DNA from: an uncultured Prevotella sp.
GTDB lineage: Bacteria > Bacteroidota > Bacteroidia > Bacteroidales > Bacteroidaceae
NCBI GenBank assembly: GCA_900543585.1
Contig: UQRP01000010.1
Coordinates: 1-64,000 of the forward strand
Length of the DNA stretch: 64,000 nt
Direction: 5' to 3'
Position numbers and translations under genes: made by a program. Positions 18,299-27,520 of the stretch are shown here, piece after piece. The notes beneath the pieces were generated by a model, which did not search any database, was not told where the DNA came from, and worked only from the letters and a program-made list of their open reading frames with translations. Position 1 is the first letter of the stretch. Every line of letters starts with the position of its first letter.

Positions 18299-18760
18299 AA
18301 TATTCCGTTTTCTCCTTTGACGCTCTCCACATATCAAAGGCTGTCTTACCTTCTTCCGGCAGGAGCTCTACCATCGGCTTCTGACTTCGGGGCGCTCGCT
18401 GATTTCCTGATAGATGAAATCATCGCTGAACCCGATGTCGGCAGCGTCTTTGCGGTTGTTGGAATAGTAAATCTTGTCTATTCCGGCCCAGTAGATAGCA
18501 CCGAAGCACATAGGACACGGCTCGCAGGAGCAGAAAATCTCGCAGCCTGTGAGATGAAAGTTTCTCAGTCGTGTGCAGGCGTTGCGGATGGCGTTGACTT
18601 CCGCATGGGCGGTAGGGTCGTTGTCTTTGGTCACACTGTTGGAGGCCTCGGCAATGATGACGCCGTCTTTGGCGATGACAGCACCGAAAGGGCCACCTCC
18701 ATTTTTCACACTGGCCTCGCTGATGCGGCAGGCACGCTTCATAAGTTCCTCGTTGGTCAT
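18297..18760 (-). pseudogene. guaD: Guanine deaminase, one-base frameshift near the C-terminus
   Basis: Cytidine/deoxycytidylate-deaminase-fold zinc enzyme of the GuaD type (guanine to xanthine). Zinc motifs HAEVNAIRNA and CEPCPMC are intact, and GGGPFGAVIAKDG fits GuaD. The frame now ends early as RPEVRSRW then TAG at 18368. If one base is restored at about 18380 (AGAAG to AGAAAG on the gene strand), reading continues as KPMVELLPEEGKTAFDMW and further to TAA at 18297-18299. The span 18297-18760 is 464 bases, exactly one short of 155 codons, which supports a single-base loss. The start MTNEEL at 18760 lies just after a -7 box. Sequencing error is possible. In GuaD the lost tail takes part in the dimer and active site, so activity is doubtful. 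Confidence 0.8.
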
Positions 18761-18775
18761 AGTATTATTTTTTCG

Positions 18776-18783
18776 CAAAAGTA
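18776..18783 (-). promoter_or_regulatory. -7 box for the guanine deaminase gene
   Basis: TACTTTTG on the minus strand, 15 bases before the chosen start at 18760. It forms a divergent promoter pair with the box at 18848. Confidence 0.6.
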
Positions 18784-18847
18784 AGCAATCGTGTTGATGT
18801 TGGCAAATATTTTTGCACTTTCTTGCAGATTGCTCACTTAAAAGTCA

Positions 18848-18855
18848 TATCTTTG
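18848..18855 (+). promoter_or_regulatory. -7 box for the ogt-helicase operon
   Basis: TATCTTTG matches the consensus, 7 bases before the ATG at 18863, which implies a very short leader or a leaderless mRNA. Confidence 0.6.
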
Positions 18856-18862
18856 CCACACT

Positions 18863-19372
18863 ATGAGCAAGAAAGTAGAGTTTGGATTTGCCGAGAGCCC
18901 TTTCGGCGAGATTATCGTGGCACGCACCTGGGATGGCGTGTGCGATCTGCAGTTCTTAGACTTCAATCGCATGGAGACCATCCGTGAGTTAGCAGCCAGA
19001 TGGGGAATGTACACACCGACGACCCAGAGTGACGTCATGGCACAGACCGTGGAGAAGGTTGCCTTCGAAGGCCTTGACCACCCGCTGACCTTTGACGTCA
19101 AGGGTACGGAGTTCCAACTGAAGGTTTGGAAGGAGCTTCGCAATATTCCTTTTGGCACTACGGCCACCTATCAGCAGATTGCCGAGCGTATCGGCCAGCC
19201 TAAGGCTGTGCGTGCCGTGGCTACGGCAATCGGTCAGAATCCTGTGGCCATGCTCATCCCCTGTCACCGGGTCATCCACAGCGATGGCACCTTGGGAGAG
19301 TACCATTGGGGTAGGGATCTGAAGAAGCAGATTCTTGAGTGGGAAGCAGCAAAGGTAAAAGAGCAGTCATGA
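18863..19372 (+). CDS. ogt: Methylated-DNA--protein-cysteine S-methyltransferase
   Basis: Suicide DNA repair protein that removes alkyl groups from O6-alkylguanine. The C-terminal half has the DNA-binding helix and active site: FQLKVWKELRNIPFGTTATYQQIAERIGQP, then IPCHRVI with acceptor Cys134. The N-terminal ~85 residues form the usual poorly conserved ribonuclease-like domain. At 169 residues it is the short Ogt/Ada-C type without an AraC domain. Its stop overlaps the start of the next gene by four bases (ATGA at 19369-19372), so translation of the large nuclease-helicase is probably coupled to it. Confidence 0.92.
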   Translation: MSKKVEFGFAESPFGEIIVARTWDGVCDLQFLDFNRMETIRELAARWGMYTPTTQSDVMAQTVEKVAFEGLDHPLTFDVKGTEFQLKVWKELRNIPFGTTATYQQIAERIGQPKAVRAVATAIGQNPVAMLIPCHRVIHSDGTLGEYHWGRDLKKQILEWEAAKVKEQS

Positions 19373-22300
19373 GCCAGACTTCTACCGACCTCTTTGCCAA
19401 TCTCCGTGCCGTCGTCAGTGACAAACGACCTTCTCCCTCCGTGCGCATCCGTCTCCTCCATGAGACCCTCGTCGTGGTCTGTGCCGAAGGACTGAAAGAT
19501 ACACATTATGGCTTTGGTGACCTCAACTCCCAGTTGGAGAGTCTGATACGTATCAATGGCATCGCCGCCGACGAGGCTGATGCCCTGCGGCAGGCGCGGC
19601 GTAACAGCAACAGAAGCCATTTCGTGGAAACGGGCGGTTACACTGAGGCCGACCTTCTCTATGATGTTGCTGCTGTGGCACGGCTCGTCAGCCGCGTCTT
19701 CAGAGCGGACATCCCCGCCGACCTCACGGCGCTCCTGCCCCATAATCTCAGACGGACTGGCGCTCGCCTTCGGCAGAATGCGCCTGACAAGCGGTGTGTG
19801 GTGAAGACCTTTGATACGCACACCATTACGGTAGTCATCGACGAGGATGGGGAGCAGGGCGAACGGGGCGTCCGCTATACAGAGGAGAACCAATATGCCA
19901 GAATGGAATACCTCTATGATATTCTCAAGCCCGGCATGCACCTCAACCTCCTTGGTTGCCAGCAGGCGGACGGCGTCATCACGCCAAGGCTCATCGTCGT
20001 GGAGCCCGACTGCCTCATGGACATCTCTGTCATCGCTTCATGCTTTGAGGAGTATGGCCACCATCCGCTGCTCTATCTCCTCAGTCGCATGAAGCCGAGA
20101 GCTAACACCCAGGCTATCCTCTTGGGTAACTATGCCGGTGCCTGTCTCGGCGATATTATCAACAATCCACAGTTCTCTGCTGCCAAGACGCTTATCCGCT
20201 CCTTCCGTGAGCGGGCGTTGGAGTATGCTACGTGTATGGACTTCGATGGCGCCAAGTTCAAGGAAGACGCCGCACGGCAGTCGGCTAACATCCTTGGTAT
20301 TGTCGGGGAGCTGCGCAAGCATTATGACCTGTCGAAAGCTATCCTCGAACCGTCCTTTGTCTGTGAGAAGCTGGGATTGCAAGGCCGTGTCGACCTCATG
20401 ACGACAGACATGCGGCTTCTCGTGGAGCAGAAGTCGGGGCGTAACATGTTTATCGAGCGCAACAGCAAGAATGCCCATGGTGGCATTGCCGTGGAGAAGC
20501 ATTATGTCCAGGTGCTGCTCTATTTCGGCATTCTGTATTATAATTTTCATGTCCAGCGGTCCGATATCCGGTTGCTCTATTCCAAATATCCCCTTCCTGA
20601 CGGTCTCCTCAATGTCACCAATCTCATGCGTCTTTTCTATGAGGCCATTCGCTTCCGCAATGAGGCTATGGCACTGGAGTTTGATATTGCGGAACATGGC
20701 ATAGCTGATATTCTGCCGCAGCTCACGGAGCGCACGCTCAATGTGGCCCACTGCGGTGGCTTCTTCTATGACAACTATCTTCGTCCACCCTTGGTCGATT
20801 TCTTAACGCCGCTCCATCATCTGTCTCCCGTGGAGCGCGCCTATTTCTGTCGTATGACGCAGTTCGTCATACGTGAGAATATCATGTCGCGTGTCGGCGT
20901 CGTCGAGGGCACCGGCAGCTGTATGGCCAACCTTTGGAATATGCCATTGGCGGAAAAGAAAGAGACGGGAAATATCTATACGGGTCTGAGGATAGAAGGC
21001 AAGGAGAAATCCCTGCCCGGCGGTGAAGGTGGCTACGACATCATCACGCTCGCAGTCCCTGACCAGGGCGTCGACTTTCTACCCAACTTCCGTCGTGGCG
21101 ACATGGTCTATCTCTATGCCTACCCCGACGGTGATGAGCCCGACGCGCGCTGCGCTATGCTCTTCAAAGGAGGGTTAGCGGAGATACATACGGATCAACT
21201 TGTTGTCAAACTTGCCGACGGTCAGCAGAACGAGGCTGTCTTCGACAAGCCTGTATGGGCCATCGAGCATGCAGGCAGTGATGTCGGTGGCAGTGCTGCG
21301 CTGCGCGCGCTCTATGCCCTTGTCACGGCACCGAAGCGGCGGCGCGACCTGCTCTTGGGGCAACGGGCACCAGAGCGTGACACGTCGCTGACACTCTCGC
21401 AGAGTTATAACAAAGGCCTTGATGATATGCTCCTCAAGGCCAAACAGGCCAAAGACTTTTTCCTCTTAGTGGGGCCACCGGGAACGGGGAAGACGTCTAT
21501 GGCTTTACAATATATGGTGCGGGAGGCATTGGCTTCCTCAACGGGAGCGATTCTTCTGATGGCCTACACCAATAGGGCGGTGGATGAAATTTGTGGTATG
21601 CTGACCGATAATGGTATCGACTACTTGCGCGTTGGCAGTGAACTATCGTGTGCCGAGACCTTTGTGCCGCATCTGTTGCAGAACAGGGTAGGGGAGAAGC
21701 CGACCCTGACAGCGATGCAGCAGTTGATTCTCAACGCCCGTGTGATAGTGGGGACCACGTCAATGATACAGTCGAGAAGCTACCTCTTCAATCTCAAGAC
21801 TTTCGATCTGGCCATCGTCGACGAGGCTTCACAGATCCTTGAACCGAGCATCATCGGTCTCTTGGCATCTATCAACGTCCCGCAGGAGTCACAAGGCTAT
21901 GCCTCGGCGTTTAAATTCATCCTCATCGGTGACTACAAGCAACTTCCCGCCGTCGTACAACAGGGCGATGCTGACAGCGCAGTCACCGATCCGCTGCTTC
22001 TGAACATAGGACTTGGTGACTGCAAGAATTCCCTCTTCGAGCGTCTTATCCGTCAGGAGCTGCGAGCCGGGCGCAACGACTTCATCGGTATCCTGCACCG
22101 GCAGGGACGTATGCACCCAGAGATAGCGGAGTTTCCCAACCGGGAGTTCTACACCACTGAGGACATCCATCCCGTGCCGCTGCCCCATCAGCAGGCTACG
22201 GAGATAGGCTATACACTGCCGTCACAGGATGTCGTCGACGACCTTCTCAAACGCCATCGCCTGCTGTTCTTTGCTTCGGGATATTGTCGGCAGCCGGAAA

Positions 22301-22779
22301 TCTCCGATAAGGTCAATGCCGAGGAAGCGCGCATCGTCGTGGATATCCTCCGGCGTGTGCGGCGTTTCTATGGCGACCGTTTCAATGCCGACAAGACGGT
22401 GGGTGTCATCGTGCCCTATCGTAACCAGATAGCTATGATACGCAAAGGCATTGAGGCTTCGGGAATGAGGGACTTGGAGAATATCAGTATTGATACCGTG
22501 GAGCGCTATCAAGGTTCACAGCGTGATGTCATCATCTATTCCTTTACCATCCAGCAGGCCTATCAGCTCAGTTTCCTCACGGCCAACACCTTTGAGGAAG
22601 AAGGTCATCTCATTGATAGGAAACTCAATGTGGCGCTGACAAGGGCCCGCAAACAACTCATCCTTACAGGCAATCCGCAGACCCTGTCACAGAGCCCGCT
22701 CTTCAGCAGGCTCATGGCGTTTGTAAAAGACAGAGGTGGCTATGTGTCAGAAGGTGACGCCCACATTGAGGTTCAGTGA
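19369..22779 (+). CDS. Dna2-like fusion of PD-(D/E)XK nuclease and superfamily 1 helicase
   Basis: Large predicted DNA-processing enzyme of 1136 residues. The N-terminal half contains a Cas4/Dna2-like nuclease signature: Asp342 in QGRVDLM and Glu353-Gln-Lys355 in LLVEQKSG, followed by EKHYVQVLLYF. The C-terminal half is an SF1B UPF1/Dna2-type helicase: Walker A GPPGTGKTS (Lys708), Walker B AIVDEASQ, motif III GDYKQLPAV, then VIVPYRNQ, DTVERYQGSQRDV and LNVALTRARKQ. The start ATG at 19369 overlaps the ogt stop. A role in DNA repair is likely from that pairing; phage defence is possible but nothing nearby supports it. I did not identify the Fe-S cysteines reported for Dna2 with confidence. Confidence 0.85.
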   Translation: MSQTSTDLFANLRAVVSDKRPSPSVRIRLLHETLVVVCAEGLKDTHYGFGDLNSQLESLIRINGIAADEADALRQARRNSNRSHFVETGGYTEADLLYDVAAVARLVSRVFRADIPADLTALLPHNLRRTGARLRQNAPDKRCVVKTFDTHTITVVIDEDGEQGERGVRYTEENQYARMEYLYDILKPGMHLNLLGCQQADGVITPRLIVVEPDCLMDISVIASCFEEYGHHPLLYLLSRMKPRANTQAILLGNYAGACLGDIINNPQFSAAKTLIRSFRERALEYATCMDFDGAKFKEDAARQSANILGIVGELRKHYDLSKAILEPSFVCEKLGLQGRVDLMTTDMRLLVEQKSGRNMFIERNSKNAHGGIAVEKHYVQVLLYFGILYYNFHVQRSDIRLLYSKYPLPDGLLNVTNLMRLFYEAIRFRNEAMALEFDIAEHGIADILPQLTERTLNVAHCGGFFYDNYLRPPLVDFLTPLHHLSPVERAYFCRMTQFVIRENIMSRVGVVEGTGSCMANLWNMPLAEKKETGNIYTGLRIEGKEKSLPGGEGGYDIITLAVPDQGVDFLPNFRRGDMVYLYAYPDGDEPDARCAMLFKGGLAEIHTDQLVVKLADGQQNEAVFDKPVWAIEHAGSDVGGSAALRALYALVTAPKRRRDLLLGQRAPERDTSLTLSQSYNKGLDDMLLKAKQAKDFFLLVGPPGTGKTSMALQYMVREALASSTGAILLMAYTNRAVDEICGMLTDNGIDYLRVGSELSCAETFVPHLLQNRVGEKPTLTAMQQLILNARVIVGTTSMIQSRSYLFNLKTFDLAIVDEASQILEPSIIGLLASINVPQESQGYASAFKFILIGDYKQLPAVVQQGDADSAVTDPLLLNIGLGDCKNSLFERLIRQELRAGRNDFIGILHRQGRMHPEIAEFPNREFYTTEDIHPVPLPHQQATEIGYTLPSQDVVDDLLKRHRLLFFASGYCRQPEISDKVNAEEARIVVDILRRVRRFYGDRFNADKTVGVIVPYRNQIAMIRKGIEASGMRDLENISIDTVERYQGSQRDVIIYSFTIQQAYQLSFLTANTFEEEGHLIDRKLNVALTRARKQLILTGNPQTLSQSPLFSRLMAFVKDRGGYVSEGDAHIEVQ

Positions 22780-22828
22780 CCCCGTGCGGGTGTCCTCAAA
22801 GTCATAGTGTCCGACATTGGCCTCAGTA

Positions 22829-25800
22829 TTATCTGCTCATCATTCTGACTTCATTGCCGAGCCGTTTGGCCGGGTCTTGCATGAAACGCCAGTAGGCGAC
22901 AGGCATGACGGCGAGGATGAAGAACATCGTGATGATGGTGCCCCAGAAGATGACGGCAGCCATTGGCATCCACAAGCTGCTGCCACCTAAGAGCATCGGC
23001 ACCACGCCCATCGACGCACAGGCTGAGGTGAGGAAGATGGGGCGCATACGCTCTTTGGCGGCTTCGAGGATGGAGTCGCGCATCGACAGACCCTCCTTGT
23101 TGTAGAGCTCATGGGCATAGTCGAAGAGGATGATGCCATTTCTGACAAGGACACCCATCAGTGAGACAAAGCCTAACACGCACGTCAGACTCAGGTCGAT
23201 ACCGGTGAGCAGGACGCCGGCGGCAGCACCAAAGACGCAGAGCGACAGGCTGCAGAGCATGATGAGTGACTCGCGTACGTCGCGGAAGTGCCAGATGAGG
23301 ACAACGAAGATGATAGCCACAGCGATGATGAGCGCGATGATGATATTCGGCATCTGCTCCTGATCCACCTCATACTGTCCACCATAGCTTACCTGCACTT
23401 TAGGCGGGAGCTTGATGCTCTTCACCTCCTTCATAATCTGCGCGGTGAGCTGCTCCACATTCTTATTCTGGTCCACCTCAGCGATGACGGAGATGGTGCG
23501 CAGTCCGTTGCGGTGCACGATCTGTCCGTACTCCATCTTGTTCTCCACGGTGGCAATCTCACGCAGTGGCACTGTCTTCAGTCCGCCGAGAACAGGAATC
23601 TGCTCGTTGAGAAGGTCGTCGACGGTGGCGTTGTTGCTTCGTTTCGACTTGATGACGGCCTGTGGGCCATAGTCGCCATCCCACATCTGACAGACGGGCA
23701 GACCTGTGGAATAACGGGAGAGAAGCGTCATCTGTACGATGGCATTGGTCAGACCGAGGCGGCTCACCGTGTTGTCGTCGACTTTCACGCGTGTCGTAGC
23801 CAACGGCTCACGAAAGTCGGTGCGCACGAGCTCCAGCCCGTCGATATGCCTCAGGTGCGTCACGACACTGTCAGCGGCCGTTGTAATATCTGCTAAGCTG
23901 TTTCCCGTCAGGCGCACCTCGATGGGGTTCTCCTCCTTGCTGTAGGAGAGGTGCTTTATCTTTACGATGCCGGCAGGGAAATAGTTCTCGTATTTCTTCT
24001 TTGCCTCTGTCACCACTTCTTCTGTGGCCTCCATGCTCTTTGTGTTGACGATGAACTGAGCGTAGTTGTCACCAGGAATCTGTGGGGCATAGGTGGTCTG
24101 GAAACGTGGCGACGACATGCCATGGAAGTTGGCCACCGACACCACACGCGGGTCGCGGCGCAGCATGTGCTCCAACGAGTCGGTAAGATGGTTGGTTCCG
24201 GCCACGGTAGTCCCCGTCGGCATGAAGATCTCAACGGCAAACTGGTCGCGCTGGGCGATAGGCATGAGTTTCTGGGGAAGGTGTACAAAGACGATGGCAC
24301 CTATTATAATAGTAGCCACAGCAGCTCCTATCGTGATGCGGTAATGGTCAAAGCACTTCTCTATGGCCCAGTTGTAGAACCGCTGCATATAGTCGAGCAA
24401 GTTAAACGCTTTCTTGCCATCTACTGTCACGCCCGTCTCTATGGGCTTGCGGATGCAATAGTACATGAGGATGGGCAGCAGCGTCTGTGCGATAATCATG
24501 GAGATAAAGAGCACGATGGAGATGGCCCAGGGGAACATCTTCAAAAAGTCGTGCATGACGCCCGTCATCGTGATGAGGAACGGGAAGAAGGTGATGCTGA
24601 TGCAGAGCGTGGCAGAGAAGATACTCTTCAGGAAGTGGCGCGTGGCCTCGACGGCGCTCTTCCATCGGGTCATCCCCGCGGCAAGGTTGTTGACATAGCC
24701 GTCGATGATGACGATAGAGTCGTCGACAATCATGCCCAAGGTCATGATGAGTGCGGCTAAGGTCACCGTGTTCAGCTCCAGGTCGAAGATATAAAACAGG
24801 CCGAGGGAGATGAAGATGGTGACGGGCATCGTGGCGGCAGCCACCTGCCTCGGCATGATGAGTACGACGACAAGGAGCACAGTGGCGATGGCGATGAGCA
24901 GCTCGCGAAGGAAGTCGTAGATAGAGTCGTCGACGACCTGCTTCTGGTCGGTGATCTTGCTCACCTTGACATCTTTCGGCAGCTCCTTCTCGATGTTGGT
25001 GAGTTTGCTGTTGACCTCAGCGCCCATCTTGGAGATGTCCTTGCCCTTCTTGTTGGTCACTGACAGCAGCAGGGCTTTTGTGCCGTTGACAGTGACGTAT
25101 TTGTCAAGATCAGGATATTCATACTTCACTTCAGCGACATCCTTCAGCCGTACGATGTTTCCGCGGGCGTCGCTGTAGACGACGGCATTCTCCACATCAT
25201 AAATCTTGTTCAGGCTCTCGTCAACATAGATAGGGCTCTTATAGTCCTCATTGCCGATACGGCCGCCACTGCTTGTGAAGCCTTTTCCTGCCAGCACTTG
25301 TGCGATGGAGAGATAGGTCACACCGTAATGTGCCAGCTTGTCGTTGTCAAGGTAGATGGCTATCTGTGGCATCTGCATGCCCACGACGCTCATCTTGCCC
25401 ACGCTGGGTATCATCCTCAGGGAGTCCTCGACGGTCTTCATATAGTCGTTGAGCTCGCGGTAGGTCTTGTCCTTGCTCTCTAAGGAGATAAGCTCGGAGC
25501 TGACGTCGCCGAAGTCGTCCTGCACTCTCAGCGCTATGACACCGGCAGGCAGGTTGGAGGTCTTAAAGGTCTGGACACCATGCTTGAACTTCGACCAGAA
25601 CTCGTCATTGTCCTCTAAGTCCTCGTTGAGCTCTACGACGATGATGCTCATGCCGTCACGCGAGTAAGAGACAGTCTTCTCCTTGAGCACCTCTTTATAA
25701 GTGAAGATATAGTTCTCAAGGGGTTTGGTCACCTGCTGCTCCACTTCCTCAGAGGTAGCACCAGGATAGACGGCGGCCACGATACCCTCGCGCACGGTAT

Positions 25801-25933
25801 AATCGGGGAATTCGTTCTTGTTGATATGCACCAGTCCGAAGATGCCTAAAGCAACAAGGCACGTCACAAACAATATTACTATCTGCCTGTAGTAGAGGCA
25901 TATCTCCTGAAAAGGTCTTTTCTTCTTTCTCAT
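22829..25933 (-). CDS. RND-family efflux permease (AcrB/CusA superfamily)
   Basis: Inner-membrane proton-driven pump of 1034 residues with the duplicated RND layout: one N-terminal membrane helix, a large periplasmic loop, a bundle of helices, and the same again. The proton-relay acidic pair is visible in GMIVDDSIVIIDGY. The second half ends with GVLVRNGIILFDYA and ERMRPIFLTSACASMGVVPM, typical of the family. It starts 12 bases after the adaptor gene stop. Substrate class (drug, bile salt or metal) cannot be decided; no metal-binding methionine cluster of the CusA kind was obvious. No outer-membrane channel gene follows; the next gene, 50 bases on, is convergent. Confidence 0.9.
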   Translation of the reverse strand: MRKKKRPFQEICLYYRQIVILFVTCLVALGIFGLVHINKNEFPDYTVREGIVAAVYPGATSEEVEQQVTKPLENYIFTYKEVLKEKTVSYSRDGMSIIVVELNEDLEDNDEFWSKFKHGVQTFKTSNLPAGVIALRVQDDFGDVSSELISLESKDKTYRELNDYMKTVEDSLRMIPSVGKMSVVGMQMPQIAIYLDNDKLAHYGVTYLSIAQVLAGKGFTSSGGRIGNEDYKSPIYVDESLNKIYDVENAVVYSDARGNIVRLKDVAEVKYEYPDLDKYVTVNGTKALLLSVTNKKGKDISKMGAEVNSKLTNIEKELPKDVKVSKITDQKQVVDDSIYDFLRELLIAIATVLLVVVLIMPRQVAAATMPVTIFISLGLFYIFDLELNTVTLAALIMTLGMIVDDSIVIIDGYVNNLAAGMTRWKSAVEATRHFLKSIFSATLCISITFFPFLITMTGVMHDFLKMFPWAISIVLFISMIIAQTLLPILMYYCIRKPIETGVTVDGKKAFNLLDYMQRFYNWAIEKCFDHYRITIGAAVATIIIGAIVFVHLPQKLMPIAQRDQFAVEIFMPTGTTVAGTNHLTDSLEHMLRRDPRVVSVANFHGMSSPRFQTTYAPQIPGDNYAQFIVNTKSMEATEEVVTEAKKKYENYFPAGIVKIKHLSYSKEENPIEVRLTGNSLADITTAADSVVTHLRHIDGLELVRTDFREPLATTRVKVDDNTVSRLGLTNAIVQMTLLSRYSTGLPVCQMWDGDYGPQAVIKSKRSNNATVDDLLNEQIPVLGGLKTVPLREIATVENKMEYGQIVHRNGLRTISVIAEVDQNKNVEQLTAQIMKEVKSIKLPPKVQVSYGGQYEVDQEQMPNIIIALIIAVAIIFVVLIWHFRDVRESLIMLCSLSLCVFGAAAGVLLTGIDLSLTCVLGFVSLMGVLVRNGIILFDYAHELYNKEGLSMRDSILEAAKERMRPIFLTSACASMGVVPMLLGGSSLWMPMAAVIFWGTIITMFFILAVMPVAYWRFMQDPAKRLGNEVRMMSR

Positions 25934-25945
25934 GGTAGCCTCTCC

Positions 25946-27016
25946 TTACTTGATAATCTGGCAGGGTGTGCTCTCGCTCACCATCTGCTGACCTTCGACA
26001 ATCAGCTGGTCACCGGGCTCCAGGCCACCGTTGACGCGCACACCCTGTGAGGTGTCGGCCACATAGTTGATGAAACGCTTGGTGGCTTTGCCATTCTTGA
26101 CAATCCAAACGAACATTCTGTTGTCGGGGTTGAGCTGAACGACGTTGGCAGGAACGAAGACACCCATCTGTCCGCGTGTGAAGCTGGTGTAGACGTTGCA
26201 AATCATACCGGGCAGAAGCTCGTGGGTAGGGTTGTTGACAAGAAGACTGACGTCATAGGTACGGCTCAAGGGATCGGCGGTGACGCCTTTCTCCACCACC
26301 TTGCCATAGAAGTTGGTATTGCCTGTGGCGGCACAGCGTATCATCATCGTCTCACCGCGGTGTATCTTGTCTATCTCTTCCTCCGGAACGCTGATTTTGA
26401 CCTTTACCTTGTCGATATGCACCAGTTTGACGACCATCATTCCCGGCACGACATTCTGCCCTATCTCAGCGCTCTTCTCTGCAATATATCCGCTGAAGGG
26501 CGCTGTGAGGCGTGTGTCGTTGCTCGACTTGTTGGAGATCTTCTCTAACGCCGCGGCGGAGTTGACGGCCTCACGGGCACCTTGGACAGCTGTCAGCGCT
26601 GACACATATTTAGAATCTGAGATGACTCCGGAGGCATGTAGGGCCTTTGCGCGCTTGTAGTCATCTTGGGCTTTGCGCAGGGCTGCACGGGCCTCACCGG
26701 TTACTGCATGGGCTGATGCACGGGCATAGGCTTGGTCGGCACCGTCGACAGTGGCGACAAGCTGGCCGCGACTGACCATCTGACCTTCGTCGACATTCAT
26801 GGTGCGGATGGTGCCTGTCACAGAGAAGCTGAGGCTCACACCGCTCTCTTCGGCCACAGTACCTGAGAAGCCCTTCTCACCATTGACCTGGACAGCACCC
26901 ACTTCCATCACCTTGACTCTCACGGGGGAGTTGGACTGGACTGGCTGTTTGTTGCCACAAGAACCAAGAATCCCGATAGAGGTGATGGCTAACAATAATG
27001 ATTGCAGTATTTTCAT
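25946..27016 (-). CDS. RND periplasmic adaptor lipoprotein (membrane fusion protein)
   Basis: Links the inner-membrane pump to an outer-membrane channel. I start at 27016 (MKILQSLLLAITSIGILGSC), where the lipobox LGSC puts Cys at residue 20; longer in-frame starts precede it. The order is a barrel-sandwich half (VDEGQMVSRGQLVATVDG), a short helical hairpin with Ala/Lys-rich helices (EARAALRKAQDDYKRAKAL), the second half (RLTAPFSGYIAEKSAEIGQNV) and a beta-barrel/membrane-proximal end. 356 residues. It is the first gene of a two-gene operon with the permease. Confidence 0.9.
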   Translation of the reverse strand: MKILQSLLLAITSIGILGSCGNKQPVQSNSPVRVKVMEVGAVQVNGEKGFSGTVAEESGVSLSFSVTGTIRTMNVDEGQMVSRGQLVATVDGADQAYARASAHAVTGEARAALRKAQDDYKRAKALHASGVISDSKYVSALTAVQGAREAVNSAAALEKISNKSSNDTRLTAPFSGYIAEKSAEIGQNVVPGMMVVKLVHIDKVKVKISVPEEEIDKIHRGETMMIRCAATGNTNFYGKVVEKGVTADPLSRTYDVSLLVNNPTHELLPGMICNVYTSFTRGQMGVFVPANVVQLNPDNRMFVWIVKNGKATKRFINYVADTSQGVRVNGGLEPGDQLIVEGQQMVSESTPCQIIK

Positions 27017-27045
27017 GACTAAATAATTATTGTTCAAGACTTCTG

Positions 27046-27053
27046 CAAAAGTA
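27046..27053 (-). promoter_or_regulatory. -7 box for the RND operon
   Basis: TACTTTTG on the minus strand, 29 bases upstream of the adaptor start at 27016. Confidence 0.6.
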
Positions 27054-27092
27054 CATATTTATAACCACACAAGCAAGAAAGTGGGGGAGAAT

Positions 27093-27131
27093 TTAGGTGG
27101 TAGGTGTTAGGTGTTAGGTGTTAATGTTATG
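27093..27131. repeat. Heptamer tract (TAGGTGT)n, locus A
   Basis: A short run of TAGGTGG/TAGGTGT units ends with TTAATGTTATG, a variant of the TTAATGATATG boundary found at the other four heptamer loci. It lies upstream of the RND operon. The intergenic gap 27017-27520 holds this tract, a 22-bp repeat array and GC-rich hairpins, and no gene that I can support. Confidence 0.75.
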
Positions 27132-27203
27132 GCTGTTGGGTGGTAGGTATGAGTATTATTACTCTTAAGATGTTGTCTTTCCTTATATTACACGACGATG
27201 TGC

Positions 27204-27302
27204 GGCAAATGCCAACGATATCTGTGGCAAATGCCAACGATATCCGTGGCAAATGCCAACGATATCCGTGGCAAATGCCAACGACATCCGCGGCAAATGC
27301 CA
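27204..27302. repeat. 22-bp-period palindromic tandem repeat, locus 2 (five cores)
   Basis: GGCAAATGCC cores start at 27204, 27226, 27248, 27270 and 27292, each exactly 22 bases apart, with AACGATATC-type spacers (one is ACGACATCC). This is the most regular of the three arrays in the window and has the same orientation as locus 1. Confidence 0.88.
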
Positions 27303-27346
27303 CGCAACTTGCAGTCAACTAATTTCGTAGGAGTGTTCTCGTACCT

Positions 27347-27484
27347 GGTATTGCCGTAGGGACGGCCCTCCGTGGCCGCCCTAACCCCAAAGATGGTAAT
27401 TATAACCAATGAAAATCCCTCTTGACGGCAACCATCAACAGTGGAATACCATCAAGAGGGTTGGGACGGCCACGGTGGGCCGTC
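27347..27484. repeat. GC-rich cassette with nested hairpins after the 22-bp array
   Basis: TTGCCGTAGGGACGGCCC resembles the cassette at locus 1. It is followed by an inverted pair CCCTCTTGA / TCAAGAGGG (27417-27425 with 27452-27460) and by GACGGCC / GGCCGTC (27465-27471 with 27478-27484). The last hairpin lies 37 bases past the GH2 stop on the minus strand and may help end that transcript, although it lacks a good U-run. Confidence 0.5.
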
Positions 27485-27520
27485 TTTGCGATCAAACTTT
27501 TTTAGGTGCGCGCTTTTCTA

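Noticed and set aside
19369..22779. A phage-defence system built on the Dna2-like protein
   Set aside because: The neighbours are ogt and an efflux pump; no partner genes of known defence systems are present, so repair is the simpler reading.
22780..22828. A terminator between the nuclease-helicase and RND genes
   Set aside because: Only a 4-bp stem (ACCC/GGGT) without a T-run is present.
27204..27302. The 22-bp arrays as CRISPR arrays
   Set aside because: The units are contiguous and there are no unique spacers of CRISPR size.
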